A DNA stretch of 64,000 nt, taken from positions 2,232,001 to 2,296,000 of the forward strand of contig NZ_CP064786.1 in NCBI RefSeq assembly GCF_017094485.1. Reading direction: 5' to 3'. A program made the translations under genes and the position numbers. This stretch comes from Natranaeroarchaeum sulfidigenes. Lineage in GTDB: Archaea > Halobacteriota > Halobacteria > Halobacteriales > Natronoarchaeaceae. The notes under the pieces were generated by a model. That model searched no databases and was not told the DNA's origin. It saw only the letters and a list, made by a program, of their open reading frames with translations. Each line of letters starts with the position of its first letter. Position 1 is the stretch's first letter. Below, piece by piece: positions 41,239 through 49,186 of the stretch.

Positions 41239-42210
41239 ATGGTGCATTACGCGGGCGTCGACCTGGGCGCGACCAACGTCCGGGCTGTCGTCGCTGACGG
41301 CGATGGGACCATCGTCGGCTCACACGAGCAGGGGACCCCCCGCGGCCCGACCGGAATCGCGGTCACCGAGGCCGTTCTCGGCGTGCTCCGGCAGGCCTGC
41401 GCGAACGCGAACGTCGACCCGGAATCGATCACTGCTGCCGGAATCGGCTCGATCGGTCCGCTCGATCTCGCCGAGGGAGCCGTGATGGATCCGGCGAACC
41501 TCCCGAATACGATCGATCGGATCCCACTGACTGGTCCGATCAGGAACCTGATCGACAGCGACGAGGTCTATCTGCATAACGATACGAACGCGGGCGTTAT
41601 CGGCGAACGGTTCTACAGCGATCGCAACCCGGACGATATGGCCTACCTGACGATTTCCAGCGGGATCGGTGCGGGTGTCTGTGTCGACGGGAACGTCCTG
41701 GGCGGTTGGGATGGCAACGCGGGCGAGGTCGGTCATATGGTCGTCGATCCACAGGGGGAACTTACCTGTGGCTGTGGGAAAGACGGCCACTGGGAGGCGT
41801 ACTGCTCTGGCAACAATATCCCAGAATACGCGAAGTGGATCCATCAGGAAGATCCGATCGAGACCTCCCTGCCCGTCGAGGACCCTGACTTCTCAGCGGT
41901 AGACGTGTTCAACCTCGCTGGCGAGGACCCACTCGCCGATCACGTCATCGATCAGGTCGCCCACTGGAACGCGATGGGCGTTGCCAACATCATCCACGCG
42001 TACGCGCCACTCGTCATCTACGTCGGCGGAGCAGTCGCGCTCAACAACGAAGAACTCGTCCTGGGGCCGCTCAAAAAGGAACTCCCGGAAATGGTGTTCA
42101 CGAACGTCCCGGACGTCCAGTTGACTACGCTCGGCGACGAGGTCGTCGTCAAGGGCGCACTCGCAAGCGCGATGACCCGCGGCACCGGCGACCGGACGAA
42201 GCTCCACTGA
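41239..42210 (+). CDS. glk: ROK-family glucokinase
   Basis: 323 residues from ATG 41239. The ATP loop is DLGATNVRAVVAD, and the ROK zinc motif is GELTCGCGKDGHWEAYCSGNN, with a sugar-binding region around NDTNAGVIGERFY and GNAGEVGHMVVD. It phosphorylates glucose (or a related hexose) with ATP. In haloarchaea, whose Entner-Doudoroff route uses unphosphorylated glucose, a glucokinase feeds other pathways such as glucose 6-phosphate for cell-surface sugars. TAATTA at 41205-41210 fits a leaderless start. An LVIVD surface protein follows in the same direction. Confidence 0.92.
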   Translation: MVHYAGVDLGATNVRAVVADGDGTIVGSHEQGTPRGPTGIAVTEAVLGVLRQACANANVDPESITAAGIGSIGPLDLAEGAVMDPANLPNTIDRIPLTGPIRNLIDSDEVYLHNDTNAGVIGERFYSDRNPDDMAYLTISSGIGAGVCVDGNVLGGWDGNAGEVGHMVVDPQGELTCGCGKDGHWEAYCSGNNIPEYAKWIHQEDPIETSLPVEDPDFSAVDVFNLAGEDPLADHVIDQVAHWNAMGVANIIHAYAPLVIYVGGAVALNNEELVLGPLKKELPEMVFTNVPDVQLTTLGDEVVVKGALASAMTRGTGDRTKLH

Positions 42211-42247
42211 CCGGGGGCTTTATTTTCTTCTCGGACCGACGGTATGT

Positions 42248-43723
42248 ATGCGCCGCCGAACCCTCCTCCGTACCGGTGCGGGTATTCTCGCCGGAACGAC
42301 CGTTGGACGTGTCGCCGCACAGGACGACGACAACGGCTACGAACCGCTCGGAAGCGTCGAGATTCCGGGAGCAAAAGACGCCGCGGTCGTCGATGGTGAG
42401 GTCGCCTACGTCGCGGCGACTGACGGCTTCGTCACGGTCGACCTTTCCGATCCCGCGGAGCCAGAGATGCTCGCCGAAGAACGCGGGATACCTGAGGACG
42501 GACCCATCGACGCCATCTGGGATCTCTGGCCCGATGGCGACAGGCTTGTCGTTGCCGGACCAGCCAACCCGACGTCTTTGACGCCGACGGTGATGCTGTA
42601 CGACGTGAGCGACCCCGCCGACCCGGTCGGCATCGATCTGTACGAACCCGGCTATCCGGTCCACAATACCTTCTTCGAGGACGGGATCATCTACCTCACA
42701 CAGCACGGCGACGATGGACATCCACTCGCGATAGTCGACACTGCGGACGACGAGCTAACCGAGCTCACTCGATGGTCACTGCTCCAGCACGACGACGACT
42801 GGAGCGGGGTCAACCAGCGTCTCTATCCGATCCACGACGTCTACGTGCAGAACGACCTCGCGTATGTATCGTACTGGGACGCCGGACTCTGGATCCTCGA
42901 CGTGAGCGATCCGGGCGATCCGGAGTACGTCAACCACTTCGGCGACTACACGCGCGAGGAACTCGAAGCGATGGATGACGAACGCGCCCTCTGGGAACCG
43001 CTTGCCCCGCCCGGAAACGCGCACTACGCGCAGGTGGACGAGACCGGCACCCTGCTCGGTGTCGGCAAGGAGGCCTGGGAGACCGAAGACGGCGACGGGG
43101 AGCTGGTCGGCGGTCCCGGGGGGATCGACCTCTGGGATATCGAGGACCCAACCGATCCCGAACATCTGTCCCATATCCCTGCACCGGAAGCCTATGACAA
43201 CACGCAGGAAGGGCAGTTTACAACCGCGCACAACTTCGATATCGTGGACGGGCGCCTCTACTCCTCGTGGTACTTCGGTGGCGTCAAGATTCACAACGTG
43301 GAGGATCCCGAAAACCCCGAGGAGATCGCGTGGTGGCGCGAACCCGACGAGGCGGTGTTCTGGACTGCCCAGTCGGGTCTCCCCGGCGAGTTCTTCGTGG
43401 GCAGCAGTGCTGAGAGCGACGGTGGCTTCGAACTGGCACCTACGGGTGCGCTCTACACGTTCCCGGATGAACGGGGCGAGCAGGCGTCACCGCCCTCGCT
43501 GACCGAACCGCCCGAAGGAACCGATGACAGCAGTGGCGACGAACCGACCGATGGGAACGATGATGTCGAGGCGACTGATGAAGACGGGGATGACACTGAC
43601 TCCGGCGATTCCGATGACGATCCAGTTCCCGGTTTTGGCCCCGTCGTTGGTGTACTCGGTGTCGGCCTCGGCGCGTGGCGATACGCGAAGCGGAACGATC
43701 GAGAAAACCAACACCGTAAATGA
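42248..43723 (+). CDS. Tat-exported LVIVD beta-propeller with PGF-CTERM-like tail
   Basis: 491 residues. The N-terminus RRRTLLRTGAGILAGTTVGRVAAQ is a Tat signal. The middle is a beta-propeller built from LVIVD-type repeats, for example VTVDLSDPAEPEML, YDVSDPADPVGIDLY and LDVSDPGDPEYVNHF. A long acidic Thr/Ser/Asp linker precedes DDPVPGFGPVVGVLGVGLGAWRYAKRN: a PGF motif, a hydrophobic helix and positive residues, the mark of proteins processed by archaeosortase ArtA and lipid-attached to the surface. The role is unknown. It follows the glucokinase by about 37 bp. Confidence 0.87.
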   Translation: MRRRTLLRTGAGILAGTTVGRVAAQDDDNGYEPLGSVEIPGAKDAAVVDGEVAYVAATDGFVTVDLSDPAEPEMLAEERGIPEDGPIDAIWDLWPDGDRLVVAGPANPTSLTPTVMLYDVSDPADPVGIDLYEPGYPVHNTFFEDGIIYLTQHGDDGHPLAIVDTADDELTELTRWSLLQHDDDWSGVNQRLYPIHDVYVQNDLAYVSYWDAGLWILDVSDPGDPEYVNHFGDYTREELEAMDDERALWEPLAPPGNAHYAQVDETGTLLGVGKEAWETEDGDGELVGGPGGIDLWDIEDPTDPEHLSHIPAPEAYDNTQEGQFTTAHNFDIVDGRLYSSWYFGGVKIHNVEDPENPEEIAWWREPDEAVFWTAQSGLPGEFFVGSSAESDGGFELAPTGALYTFPDERGEQASPPSLTEPPEGTDDSSGDEPTDGNDDVEATDEDGDDTDSGDSDDDPVPGFGPVVGVLGVGLGAWRYAKRNDRENQHRK

Positions 43724-43790
43724 TGGACGTTACGCCCACAGACGCCAGAAACCCGAACCCTTTCGATGCTCCGGATCCTACCGTGTGATA

Positions 43791-44156
43791 ATGAGTACCG
43801 ACGCGTCCGAAGAGGTAGGCGACGCCGAGAGTCTGGCCGAGGAGATCGAGACCTGGCTGGTAAAGCAGATGCCGATCATCAAGATGCACGGCGGCACCAG
43901 CAACGTCCGAAAGGCCGATCCCGACTCCGGCGAAGTCGTCATCGAACTCGGCGGGGGCTGTGCGGGCTGTGACGTCGCGGATATCACCTCCGGCAATATC
44001 GAGGCGGAGCTCCTGAAGAAGTATCCCGAGATCGAGGAGGTCACCGTCCGCGTCCCCGACTCCGGTGAAGCCTTCGGTATCGATCAGAAAGAAAGCATCA
44101 TGGGCATCGACCGGACCGAGGGCGGCCGCGGCGACTTCAAGGACGGTCGCTGGTAG
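43791..44156 (+). CDS. NifU-like iron-sulfur carrier domain protein
   Basis: 121 residues from ATG 43791. The region IKMHGGTSNVRKADPDSGEVVIELGGGCAGCDVADITSGNIEAELLKKYPEIEEVTVRVPD matches the C-terminal NifU domain, with a conserved C-x2-C (CAGC) that holds or hands over an Fe-S cluster. The scaffold N-domain of full NifU is absent. It is cytoplasmic. The stop codon abuts the stop of the convergent SepF gene with no base between, so the two transcripts must overlap or terminate within each other. Confidence 0.88.
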   Translation: MSTDASEEVGDAESLAEEIETWLVKQMPIIKMHGGTSNVRKADPDSGEVVIELGGGCAGCDVADITSGNIEAELLKKYPEIEEVTVRVPDSGEAFGIDQKESIMGIDRTEGGRGDFKDGRW

Positions 44157-44519
44157 TTACGCGCCGTCGCCGAGTTTCGTCCGGCTGATCTTGATCCCCG
44201 TCGGCGTGACGATCAACTGATCGTCGCCTTTCTGGACGATGTCGCCGTCGACTTCTTCGGCGACCTGTCGCAGTTCGTCGACGACGTGTTCGACCGTGCT
44301 GTCCTGCGTGCGCAGGCGAGTAATGTCTGCGATTACGAGGTCGCCGTCGTAGACCGCGTCCTTGATGTCGATGACGTCTTTCTGGCCGCCGATCTCCGCG
44401 ATGTGTACCTGCATCGCGGCGTCGCTCGCAGCGGATTCGAACTCGTCGAGGTTCAGTTCCACGTAGTCCTCGGCACTCCGGGAGTTGCGGTCGCCGAGAA
44501 TCGAACTCATCAGTCCCAT
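44157..44519 (-). CDS. sepF: SepF-like cell division protein
   Basis: 120 residues: a short N-terminal amphipathic stretch for membrane binding (MGLMSSILGDRNSR), a flexible acidic linker, then the SepF core VHIAEIGGQKDVIDIKDAVYDGDLVIADITRLRTQDSTVEHVVDELRQVAEEVDGDIVQKGDDQLIVTPTGIKIS. In haloarchaea SepF anchors the FtsZ1/FtsZ2 ring to the membrane at midcell. The gene lies alone, convergent with the NifU-like gene, with its start about 100 bp from the divergent DUF1028 gene. Confidence 0.93.
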   Translation of the reverse strand: MGLMSSILGDRNSRSAEDYVELNLDEFESAASDAAMQVHIAEIGGQKDVIDIKDAVYDGDLVIADITRLRTQDSTVEHVVDELRQVAEEVDGDIVQKGDDQLIVTPTGIKISRTKLGDGA

Positions 44520-44620
44520 ATCACTACATCTCCGGGGGAATGGGTATAGTTCTTACGTCAGACGCGATCGCCGGACAAAGCAGGGATGGTTTTTTCGCAC
44601 CGGACTCCCCAGAGTCGTGT

Positions 44621-45361
44621 ATGACGTTCAGTATCTGTGTGCGTGAGGAGTATACCGACGACGAAGGGGGCCACCAGACCCGGTTTGGCGTTGCTGTCAC
44701 GACCAGACTGCCCGCCGTCGGGACGCTCTGTCCGTTCGCCAGCGAGAACGGTGCGGTGGCGACCCAGAGCCTCGTCAACGTCGATCTCGGCCGGGACGGC
44801 GTCCGCTATCTCGACGAGGGGCTGGCGGTCGAGGATGCCCTCGACGCTCTGTTAAACGCCGATGAGGGGCGCGCCCAGCGCCAGCTCCACGGCGTCGACG
44901 CCGACGGCTCGTTTACCTTCTCCGGCGAGGAATGCAAAGGCTGGTTCGGCGACCACGACGGCGGGAGCTACACCGTCGCGGGCAACCTCCTAACCGGTCC
45001 TGACGTCATCGATAGCGTGGCCGACACCTACGAGGAACTCGCACACGAGGAGTCGGTCGATCCGCTTGACGATGACGGCCCGGCACCGCTGGCCGAGCGC
45101 CTGGTCGACGCGCTGGCTGCCGGTCACGCCGAGGGCGGGGACAAACGCGAGGAACTGCCGATCCAGAGCGCCGCTCTGATCGTCGCCCGCACCGAGGACG
45201 CGGAGATGGAACCGTACTACGACGACCTGCGGGTCGACGCGACCGAGACGCCGATCACCGATCTGCGGGAGACCTACGAACTGGCCCGCGAGGGGTATCA
45301 GGACGCCGTTGCACTGTACGAGGAGGCCTACGCTGAGGACGATCTGGACGCCGACGAGTAA
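44621..45361 (+). CDS. DUF1028 family protein (Ntn-hydrolase-like)
   Basis: 246 residues from ATG 44621. The sequence FGVAVTTRLPAVGTLCPFASENGAVATQSLVNVDLGRDGVRYLDEGLAVEDALDALLNADEGRAQRQLHGVDADGSF fits DUF1028, a family with an Ntn-hydrolase-like fold. Related members include proteins proposed to act on peptidoglycan-like or peptide substrates, but no activity is established. The C-terminal third (EDAEMEPYYDDLRVDATETPITDLRETYELA) is family-specific. Remnants of a TnpB gene follow downstream. A TTTTTT tract sits about 25 bp upstream of the ATG. Confidence 0.8.
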   Translation: MTFSICVREEYTDDEGGHQTRFGVAVTTRLPAVGTLCPFASENGAVATQSLVNVDLGRDGVRYLDEGLAVEDALDALLNADEGRAQRQLHGVDADGSFTFSGEECKGWFGDHDGGSYTVAGNLLTGPDVIDSVADTYEELAHEESVDPLDDDGPAPLAERLVDALAAGHAEGGDKREELPIQSAALIVARTEDAEMEPYYDDLRVDATETPITDLRETYELAREGYQDAVALYEEAYAEDDLDADE

Positions 45362-45395
45362 TCGAGTGTGCAACAGCCTCATAGTCAAGTGGTTC

Positions 45396-45567
45396 GAGAC
45401 GCGGAGCGTCTCGTCAACACCTGTGGGGACTATCGTTCCCGTGGATACGCCTGTATCTGCAAAGCTCGTTCGTGAGATCACATCTCACGGGCTATCAGAC
45501 CTATTCTGACAACGTCGTGGAAACAGGAAGCACCACGCTCAAGCGCGAGCCATCAGACGAGCGGTAA
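45396..45567 (+). mobile_element. Remnant of an IS200/IS605-type tnpB 3' end
   Basis: Two translated fragments match the conserved C-terminus of haloarchaeal TnpB proteins: TPVGTIVPVDTPVSAK (about 45417-45464) and VVETGSTTLKREPSDER followed by TAA (45514-45567). They are in different frames because 49 bp now separate them where 3 bp are expected. That stretch contains hairpins GTGAGAT/ATCTCAC (45472-45488) and TCAGA/TCTGA (45495-45509). Upstream, GAGACGC/GCGTCTC (45396-45412) forms a third perfect hairpin. The 3' end of tnpB overlaps the guide omegaRNA in intact elements, so part of such an RNA could survive. No complete transposase is present. Confidence 0.72.
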
Positions 45568-45602
45568 AGCGGAGCAGTTCAGCAGTCGTGCTGACGGCGT
45601 CC

Positions 45603-45902
45603 TCAGGCGAACACGGTCACGGTTCTGGCGAGAATCAGTACCGCAATGAGGACGCCCAACACGACGAACACGGCGTTTTCGGCAGCGATCGTTTCCGGCT
45701 CGATCGACGTGTCGATGCGGCGGTCTTCGTTGACAATACCGTTCTCATCGACATCGTCGACGCCAAATCGCCATTCGTCGTCGGCTTCAATCTCGACGTT
45801 GTTCGCCGAGTCGGGCGATGGATCCTCACGTCCAGCTGGCGGTCCTGTCGGGGGCTGCTCGGATTCGCCCCGACGTTCCGGTTCACCGCTGCCGTCAGTC
45901 AT
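45603..45902 (-). CDS. Small membrane protein with acidic N-terminal region
   Basis: 99 residues. About 75 acidic, low-complexity residues (MTDGSGEPERRGESEQPPTGPP ... NNVEIEADDEWRFGVDDVDENGIVNED) precede one C-terminal helix, AAENAVFVVLGVLIAVLILARTVTVF. A C-tail-anchored topology is likely. It resembles a family of small haloarchaeal membrane proteins of unknown role. It converges on the TnpB remnant and lies just downstream of pyruvate kinase on the same strand. Confidence 0.7.
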   Translation of the reverse strand: MTDGSGEPERRGESEQPPTGPPAGREDPSPDSANNVEIEADDEWRFGVDDVDENGIVNEDRRIDTSIEPETIAAENAVFVVLGVLIAVLILARTVTVFA

Positions 45903-45949
45903 ACTGGTCGTTTGCGCTCCAGTGACAAAAGACCGCGGCTCTCCGCGCG

Positions 45950-47713
45950 CTACTCGTCAGCGACGGACCGGCGTGCCTCGAGGATATCCCCGGCGTAAAC
46001 GACGCCGCGTTCGGCATCGACCGTGACACGATCGAGATTCTCGATTGCATCACCCAGCGGTGCGCCACTGATCATTGGGATGTCGAGTTCGCGGGCAACC
46101 ATCGCTGGATAGCCGGTCAAACCGGGCCGAGAGTCGACGATTCCGGCCAGCTTCTCCGTATCTCCGGAGAACTCCCCGTCGAAGTCGGGGGTGAGAGCGA
46201 GGATCGCATCCTCCGGCACCTCCGAGAGGTCCCCGTCTTCGGAACCGACAACCGGCCCCGAGACGCGCCCGTCGACGACGACCCGACCGGACGCAACCGT
46301 TTCTGCGGCGATGTGAACCTTGAGGAGATTCGTCGAGTGAACGTCATCGAACTCGGTCATCATCCCAGAGAGAACGACCACAGTATCACCGCTTTCCGCG
46401 ATTCCAGTATCCATCGCCGCCTGGACGGCGTTTTCGATCAGTCTGTCAGAGCCTTCCTCGACGAAAATCGTGTTTGCGGGCTGGACGCCACCGGAGAGGG
46501 CGAGCCTGCGACGGACGCCCTCGTTCGGTGTCGCCGCGACGACGGGGACGCCCGGCCGGAACTTTGCGGTCTTGAGTGCGGTATAGCCGGACTCGCTTGC
46601 GGCGACGACAGCGCTGGCACCGATATCCCGGGCGAGATAGCGGGCCGAACGAGCGAGTGCATCGGTCCGCGTGTCGTCGGCCGTGGGGACACGCTGTTCG
46701 CGGAGTTCGCGATATTCGGTGCTCTGTTCGACTTCGCGAACGATCCTGTCCATCGCCTCGACGACACGGACCGGGTGGTCACCGATCGCCGTTTCACCTG
46801 AGAGCATCACTGCATCAGTTCCATCGAGCACGGCGTTGGCAACGTCGGAGGACTCCGCTCGGGTCGGGCGTCGGGCATGCACCATCGAATCGAGCATCTC
46901 CGTCGCGGTGATAACCGGAACACCGGCTTCCCGGCATTTCCGAATGATCCGTTTCTGGACGACTGGGACCTGTTCCATCGGACACTCGACGCCGAGGTCG
47001 CCGCGGGCGACCATGATCCCGTAGGACGCCTCGATAATCTCGTCGAGATTATCGACTGCGCCAGCGCGCTCGATCTTCGAGATGATCGGGATATCGGCCC
47101 CGTTCTCTTCGAGCACCTCGTTGACCGCATAGACGTCTTCCGCGTCGCGAACGAAACTCGCTGCGACCAGGTCGACTTCCTTCTCGGCCGCGAGCGCAAG
47201 ATCGCGGCGGTCTTTTTCGGTCACGACATCCAGATCCAGATCCACGCCGGGCACGTTGACGCCTTTTCGAGCCGTGAGTTCGCCACCACTGATGACGTTG
47301 GCGTAGATCTCGTCACCGTCGACATCGGTGACTGTGAGCTCGATTCGCCCGTCGTCGAACAGCACGGTGTCCCCGGCGTCGACACCCGTGATCGGGATCG
47401 AGAGCCCGACAGCCTCGGGCGTCGCGTCATCCCCCTCGTAGAGGCGGATCTCGGAGCCGGTTTCGAGTTCGATCGCCCCGTCGATATCGGCGGTTCGGAT
47501 CTCCGGACCCTGGGTATCGAACATCGCCGCGAGCGGATCTTCCGACGCCTGACTGACCGCCTGAATCCGGTCAATCAGATCGGCGCGGTCCTCCCGGTTC
47601 CCGTGGCTCGCGTTGATACGTGCAACCGACATTCCCGCATCCGCGAGGTTCCGGAGCATACTTCGAGAGTCCGAGGCTGGCCCGATAGTGCAGACGATTT
47701 TCGCGTTTCTCAT
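45950..47713 (-). CDS. pyk: Pyruvate kinase with C-terminal PEP-utiliser domain
   Basis: 587 residues. The N-terminal barrel has MRNAKIVCTIGPASDSRSMLRNLADAGMSVARINASHG, the metal and PEP site ISKIERAGAVDNLDEII, and VARGDLGVE, with SGETAIGDHPVRVVEAMDRI in the helix after it. The allosteric-type C-domain follows, and the last ~100 residues match the PEP-utilising-enzyme mobile domain (SRPGLTGYPAMVARELDIPMISGAP), as in other haloarchaeal kinases. It makes ATP and pyruvate from phosphoenolpyruvate. A T-rich box (GTTTTTTG) about 25-30 bp upstream of the ATG is the likely promoter. I found no TrmB motif there. Confidence 0.95.
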   Translation of the reverse strand: MRNAKIVCTIGPASDSRSMLRNLADAGMSVARINASHGNREDRADLIDRIQAVSQASEDPLAAMFDTQGPEIRTADIDGAIELETGSEIRLYEGDDATPEAVGLSIPITGVDAGDTVLFDDGRIELTVTDVDGDEIYANVISGGELTARKGVNVPGVDLDLDVVTEKDRRDLALAAEKEVDLVAASFVRDAEDVYAVNEVLEENGADIPIISKIERAGAVDNLDEIIEASYGIMVARGDLGVECPMEQVPVVQKRIIRKCREAGVPVITATEMLDSMVHARRPTRAESSDVANAVLDGTDAVMLSGETAIGDHPVRVVEAMDRIVREVEQSTEYRELREQRVPTADDTRTDALARSARYLARDIGASAVVAASESGYTALKTAKFRPGVPVVAATPNEGVRRRLALSGGVQPANTIFVEEGSDRLIENAVQAAMDTGIAESGDTVVVLSGMMTEFDDVHSTNLLKVHIAAETVASGRVVVDGRVSGPVVGSEDGDLSEVPEDAILALTPDFDGEFSGDTEKLAGIVDSRPGLTGYPAMVARELDIPMISGAPLGDAIENLDRVTVDAERGVVYAGDILEARRSVADE

Positions 47714-47917
47714 ACCCCTACCTACACCCGACTGGTCAAAAAACGCAATGATTACGCCTCAGCGTCCGAACGATCATTTACTTTTTGTACGTTCGAAAAA
47801 CGATCGTAATGGAGATACACGTGCAGTTCTATAGCCCAAGTTCGAGGTGTGGACGGTGTTTTGTTGCTGGAGTATCTATGTCGGTACCCTCTTGATGCTC
47901 CGGACTAACCGCCTGGC

Positions 47918-48259
47918 ATGAACGACGACGGAATTCTCTCGTCGCTGCCGGACGCCCCGTTAACGACAGACGCCGTCGATGCCCTTGACGCGAGCAATAG
48001 TGTGCGCGAGGCCACCGTAGTCATGGTTCGTGGTGGCGGCGGTCGCGCGGGACCCGATGAGGACCACACTGACGACGTGCTACTTGCGACAGATAACCGG
48101 ATCCGGTATCTCTCACGGGTTCCCGAAGACGGCTGGTCGGTCGAGTACTCCCAGTCCTATGGTGAAGAGGAGTACGATGGCGTCTTCGAGGAAGTGCTCG
48201 CGGTTGCACAGGAGACCGCAGAACGGAAATATCAATCCCAGACCGAGTTCGAACTGTAA
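47918..48259 (+). CDS. Small acidic protein, unknown function
   Basis: 113 residues with no signal peptide or membrane segment. It has a strand-rich middle (REATVVMVRGGGGRAGPDEDHTDDVLLATDNRIRYLS) and an acidic C-terminus. A conserved core may exist around VEYSQSYGEEEYDGVFEEVLAVAQE. It lies alone on the plus strand, convergent with the tandem DUF1508 gene. I do not recognise the family. Confidence 0.6.
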   Translation: MNDDGILSSLPDAPLTTDAVDALDASNSVREATVVMVRGGGGRAGPDEDHTDDVLLATDNRIRYLSRVPEDGWSVEYSQSYGEEEYDGVFEEVLAVAQETAERKYQSQTEFEL

Positions 48260-48286
48260 TCCGGAGTGACGGGTTGAGGAAGGTGC

Positions 48287-48949
48287 TCAGTCAGACGTCT
48301 CGACCGGTGCGCCCGGTGCGTTCGTCTTCACGCTCTGTAACCCCTGCTTTGCCTTCTGTTTGGAGGAGTACCCCTGACCGCTGTCGGCGATGATGTTGCC
48401 GTTGTCGTGGACGAGCCGCCAGCGCCACTTGGCCGCCTTGTCGGCGAACAGCTCTGCTGTCGCATTACTGCCAGCAGGGTCGGTCTCCACCGGTTCGTCC
48501 TTGGACTGGTCGACGATGTTTGCACCGGCGACGTTACGCTTGACGCTTTTGAGCCCTTGCGTTGCTTTCTGTTTCGACGCGTATCCCTCGCTCCCGTCGG
48601 CGATGATGTTGCCGTTGCGGTGGACGAGTCGCCAGCGCCATTGGTCGGCGTTGTCCCGATAGACCTCGAAGGTCGCCTTGCTGGCGACGACGTCCGTTTC
48701 GATATCGTCCTCGCCTTCCTCCCACTCGACGGCGATGTCGAGGCGTAGCTGGTCCCCATCGCGCTCGATCTCGACGTCCAGATCGGACTCCTCGGGCGGG
48801 GTTACCGTGACTGTCTGTTCCTCGTCGACCGGGACCGGCTCGCCGCGGGCGAGTCGACGTGAGAGCCGACGAAAGAAGGTAGCGAGTCCGTTTCGACTTC
48901 GTGTTGCACTCGATTCGTGTAGTGACTCGTCCTGATTCGTATCCGGCAT
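48287..48949 (-). CDS. Tandem DUF1508 (YegP/HVO_2922-like) protein
   Basis: 220 residues. After a basic, flexible N-terminus, residues about 95-150 and 160-215 are two copies of the DUF1508 domain: FEVYRDNADQWRWRLVHRNGNIIADGSEGYASKQKATQGLKSVKRN and ELFADKAAKWRWRLVHDNGNIIADSGQGYSSKQKAKQGLQSVKTN. The WRWRL/NGNIIADS pattern is the family hallmark, and tandem copies resemble the solved Haloferax HVO_2922 structure. Function is unknown. A preceding acidic region (about 35-90) may be a separate domain or linker. Confidence 0.88.
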   Translation of the reverse strand: MPDTNQDESLHESSATRSRNGLATFFRRLSRRLARGEPVPVDEEQTVTVTPPEESDLDVEIERDGDQLRLDIAVEWEEGEDDIETDVVASKATFEVYRDNADQWRWRLVHRNGNIIADGSEGYASKQKATQGLKSVKRNVAGANIVDQSKDEPVETDPAGSNATAELFADKAAKWRWRLVHDNGNIIADSGQGYSSKQKAKQGLQSVKTNAPGAPVETSD

Positions 48950-49186
48950 ACGGCTATTGGTTGTAGACTACGAACATAAGATTGTACCCCAACCGGCTGT
49001 AACCACTGAAACGACAGTTGTCGAATATGACTCCCGTGTGTCGCTCACAGAGACCAGAAACTACTGAACAACAGTGTAGGATGTCTCGGAAAGCGTCGAT
49101 CTGCAGTTCGACAATCAACGAATCTTCGGCGGAAAGAACATTAGTTATATGCTCTGAGTACCGTCGTGGGAATAACGACCCTGCAT

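Noticed and set aside
47714-47917. TrmB-type sugar regulator site upstream of pyruvate kinase
   Set aside because: I looked for TACT-N7/8-GAGTA; a TACT and a GAGTA half occur far apart with wrong spacing, so the site is not supported.
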